DNA of 17,861 nucleotides from Idiomarina sp. UBA6142 (GTDB lineage: Bacteria > Pseudomonadota > Gammaproteobacteria > Enterobacterales > Alteromonadaceae): assembly GCA_002423905.1 (NCBI GenBank), contig DIVC01000047.1, positions 6,938-24,798 of the forward strand, given 5' to 3'. The notes under the pieces are model-generated. The model did no database searches. It was not told the DNA's origin and saw nothing but the letters and a program-made list of their open reading frames with translations. Every line of letters starts with the position of its first letter. Within the stretch, counting starts at the first letter, position 1. Below, in pieces: positions 16,901-17,861 of this stretch. A program made the translations under genes and the position numbers.

Positions 16901-17861
16901 GTGGCAGCTTACTTGGCCACGCTCCGCTGAGTGCATTGTTTGGCGGGCACACCATGGACCTGCAAGGTTACGGTTATTGGCACGGTGGTGGCGGTTCACT
17001 CAGTGGTCGCTTTGTCGGTAGTCAGTATGATGCCATCATGGCCCTAATTAGTGCTTATACCGCCGAGCGCGAAGCGATATTCCAGGGTGCTGGCGCCTTC
17101 GCTCAGCAACTGGAACTGAATAGCCTGAGCTACTATGGCGGCATTTGGACTGATGACCAGCTGCTCGGTGGGAATGGCATACTGCACTGGCTGGTTGATG
17201 CCGATGGCGTGTATAGCTTGGCACCCAATACCGATAACAGCTTTGCGTTCCCGATGCAGGTGCGCAATAGCCAGCTGGTGGTTACAGTCAGTGACTACTA
17301 TGAGGCCTATCAAGGCTCGCGGATATGGCTCGACGATGAAGCAACAGGCAGCCCTTCGGATATCAGTGTGCAATGGACCTGGTGGAACCCCGGCAGCTAT
17401 TACTTGCAGCAACAGCAGGCCAACGGTTCTGTTGCATTGGTCGCCAATGACCGTCCACTAGTGCAGCTGTTAGCCAGCGATGTGACGGTACTTGGCACCA
17501 CCCCGAGCCAACAGCAACTGGTGTTTGATTTGCAGTTCTCCGACCGCATTAATCGGCTCGATGATAGCGGCAGCCTGTACCTGAATAACGGCGTGATCTT
17601 AGTTGATTTTGACAGCAACAGCGTTGAGCTTAACTTGGCCTTTACGCACTACAGTTATAACCAACCTGGCGCGCAGAACAACGCCGATACCAATGACTAT
17701 TATGGTGAGACTAGCGGCCTGCTCTATGGTTCTGCCGCGATCGCCAGCCTCTATCAGGGTGATGCCATCACGCTCACTGGTGAGGGCTTATTTGAGCAAG
17801 GCGGTGGTACGTTCTGGGGTCGCTTTATTGGCTCTAACCATCACGGTGTGATGGCGATGCT
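13945..17861 (+). CDS. Very large secreted FecR-domain repeat protein (3' end beyond the window)
   Basis: An open frame from ATG 13945 to the last base, 1305 codons with no stop, so the gene is incomplete here. Signal peptide at 1-28 (cleavage after AHA). A FecR domain follows (about 40-200), with LLRGGLRAITGAIG and TPVATMGIRGTELR at 138-151. This is the periplasmic/OM-associated part of FecR regulators, but the protein has no cytoplasmic or TM portion. Residues 213-290 form a proline-, glutamine- and aspartate-rich linker ending in a DP repeat. From 293 on there are four degenerate repeats, each with a [LV]-V-[DN]-F strand and, 52-70 residues later, an [LF]-x-G-x-F-x-G motif. They resemble TbpB-type surface beta-barrels or large adhesin-like modules. 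C533 and C539 are the only cysteines in the mature part and may form a disulfide. A GGACGG site precedes the ATG by 6 bases, and the start overlaps the barrel gene. Function is unknown. I infer a surface-exposed or secreted partner of the barrel protein. Confidence 0.88.
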   Translation, partial: MCTKRLCQWLLLSIALLCSHALFTAAHAQASAEAARLMFVFGEVRIERDSLELVGQRNTILLEGDSISTGAGASAQIRFSDQSLMALRPDSTIIITRFRYDAANPATGEQKTQLLRGGLRAITGAIGSAQPQAVEFTTPVATMGIRGTELRIVHVIRGSEAQFNNAPAGTYLQVLRGAVAMRTNAGEQLVAPGQSFYVPDLDSVPQPLSGSADEVFADDPIQQPDEDETPPPAGDSGTNNPPPSVINQQPLTPPEQAQQDQGQQQAQDIIAELDPDPDPDPDPTPDPDPMLTSYGINSTGLGYLQRNEVITSSFGDNGELRQLTGSWYTFQANAGASPAFAQSLTASDWHLGAQSTISHGYWAADTYRLTPVTPFTGAGSSFHYLLSDYTLASFTSAQQLGLELYSNQLLQFALQPNYGVLFSNGSRLEFQPNGLLSVDFSSNAVKLDLQFTYLSEVLRTLYGVTSITELYANGMSLAELGNNPILQQGRLFGSFSGSSQWGIDAFLAGIYLRIAHDGSSFDGWGTLVFGNDCYWNFPCRVIDSDYRFMGQLGWAQGLSIGGAVELNIMSGPFGSWLATDAGNPTGALLGQRADTSAGSYRFLALDSAGLVGGSSEHSLQLETSTGPLHIYWGYWQGGSYDLHILQGNAHDYQSTSLDSSGNYHFIFANQRAPDALPEQVSFSYKIAGGSGLVGDVTGLTINPLVGNMVVDFTAAEVALMLLFEVSGEHTTLSGIAAITDLLGQSAGGMQLLGEGFFTSGSLYGQFVGGDFEALLGLLRAVSDNEEFRGTVVFTRNPALGETLAELGFTNGGMLGASADFSLLSNAANTRILNLLAEHDEFVPSQQIGSQGRFDLISAITADEQDYWTTDWGFTDASGNHVAVRFGAFAPGSYRITDADGDELSNALPYFFAVSNLLTDITAIAPAGAMSFDLVAQSELLNAATGDTLQWYGNLLVNFDAGDVGIAIHTNNWNQHDPINTRSTDMSGSLLGHAPLSALFGGHTMDLQGYGYWHGGGGSLSGRFVGSQYDAIMALISAYTAEREAIFQGAGAFAQQLELNSLSYYGGIWTDDQLLGGNGILHWLVDADGVYSLAPNTDNSFAFPMQVRNSQLVVTVSDYYEAYQGSRIWLDDEATGSPSDISVQWTWWNPGSYYLQQQQANGSVALVANDRPLVQLLASDVTVLGTTPSQQQLVFDLQFSDRINRLDDSGSLYLNNGVILVDFDSNSVELNLAFTHYSYNQPGAQNNADTNDYYGETSGLLYGSAAIASLYQGDAITLTGEGLFEQGGGTFWGRFIGSNHHGVMAM
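14764..14811 (+). repeat. Asp-Pro repeat linker within the FecR protein
   Basis: Residues 274-289 consist of five DP units, one TP and two more DP units, encoded by varied synonymous codons (gac/gat with cct/cca/ccg/ccc). The repeat is therefore kept at protein level rather than being a recent DNA slippage product. It separates the FecR domain from the C-terminal repeats, as a stiff acidic spacer. Confidence 0.9.
14821..17861 (+). repeat. Four degenerate repeats of about 250-270 residues in the FecR protein
   Basis: The [DN]F strand motif recurs at residues 438-440 (VDF), 710-712 (VDF), 956-958 (VNF) and 1220-1222 (VDF). The second motif recurs at 491 (LFGSFSG), 762 (LYGQFVG), 1019 (LSGRFVG) and 1290 (FWGRFIG), with start-to-start distances of 271, 257 and 271 residues. 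Gly-rich stretches precede the second motif, and a short helix-like segment (e.g. DAIMALI, EALLGLL) follows it. Aromatic-rich strands such as IYWGYWQGGSY (630-640) and QWTWWNPGSYY (1143-1153) sit between. DNA identity is low, so the copies are old. The last copy is cut by the window edge, so more may follow. Confidence 0.7.

Noticed and set aside
14566..17461. Several 60-120-codon open frames on both strands in the last 3 kb
   Set aside because: All sit in other frames of the single uninterrupted FecR frame that runs from 13945 to the window end, which has a signal peptide, domain motifs and repeats.

Overview
The window looks like chromosomal DNA of a gammaproteobacterium, probably of the Alteromonadales type. 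This is inferred from an AcnB that follows the Escherichia coli protein closely over its full length, from moderate GC with glutamine-rich proteins, and from the mix of LysR/RND and CHASE2/FecR genes. Genus cannot be fixed from the sequence alone. No tRNA, rRNA, transposase, CRISPR array or integrase is visible.

Layout. (1) Positions 1-2848: acnB (aconitase B) on the minus strand, with a clear intrinsic terminator at 49-77 and its own promoter near 2750-2778. (2) 2849-3833: a LysR-type regulator on the minus strand and the divergent control region it shares with an efflux operon. (3) 3834-8002: a lipoprotein membrane-fusion protein and an RND permease, with no outer-membrane channel gene beside them. 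(4) 7999-12526: a signalling cassette joined to the RND gene by a four-base ATGA overlap. It holds a CHASE2-class III adenylate cyclase, a GAF-HD-GYP phosphodiesterase and a metallo-beta-lactamase-fold cyclic nucleotide phosphodiesterase. (5) 12612-17861 (end): a signal-peptide/TPR/outer-membrane beta-barrel protein overlapping a very large secreted FecR-domain protein. The last gene is open to the window edge (1305 codons, no stop), and its C-terminal part is built from four degenerate repeats of about 250-270 residues.

How the genes may work together. Everything from 3834 to the end runs in one direction. There are ATGA overlaps at 4928, 7999 and 11759, a 5-base gap before the HD-GYP gene, an 11-base overlap at 13945, and one 85-base gap (12527-12611). 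The cassette encodes synthesis of cAMP, probable hydrolysis of cAMP and probable hydrolysis of c-di-GMP. The cyclase has a periplasmic CHASE2 sensor. The TPR-barrel/FecR pair resembles an outer-membrane translocator with its large cell-surface or secreted client, possibly a Slam-like (type XI) pair. My working hypothesis, which is inference, is a surface or envelope sensing system in which the FecR protein, its barrel and the CHASE2 cyclase report envelope or extracellular conditions to cAMP/c-di-GMP pools. The adjacent RND pump would be either an output or a chance operon neighbour.
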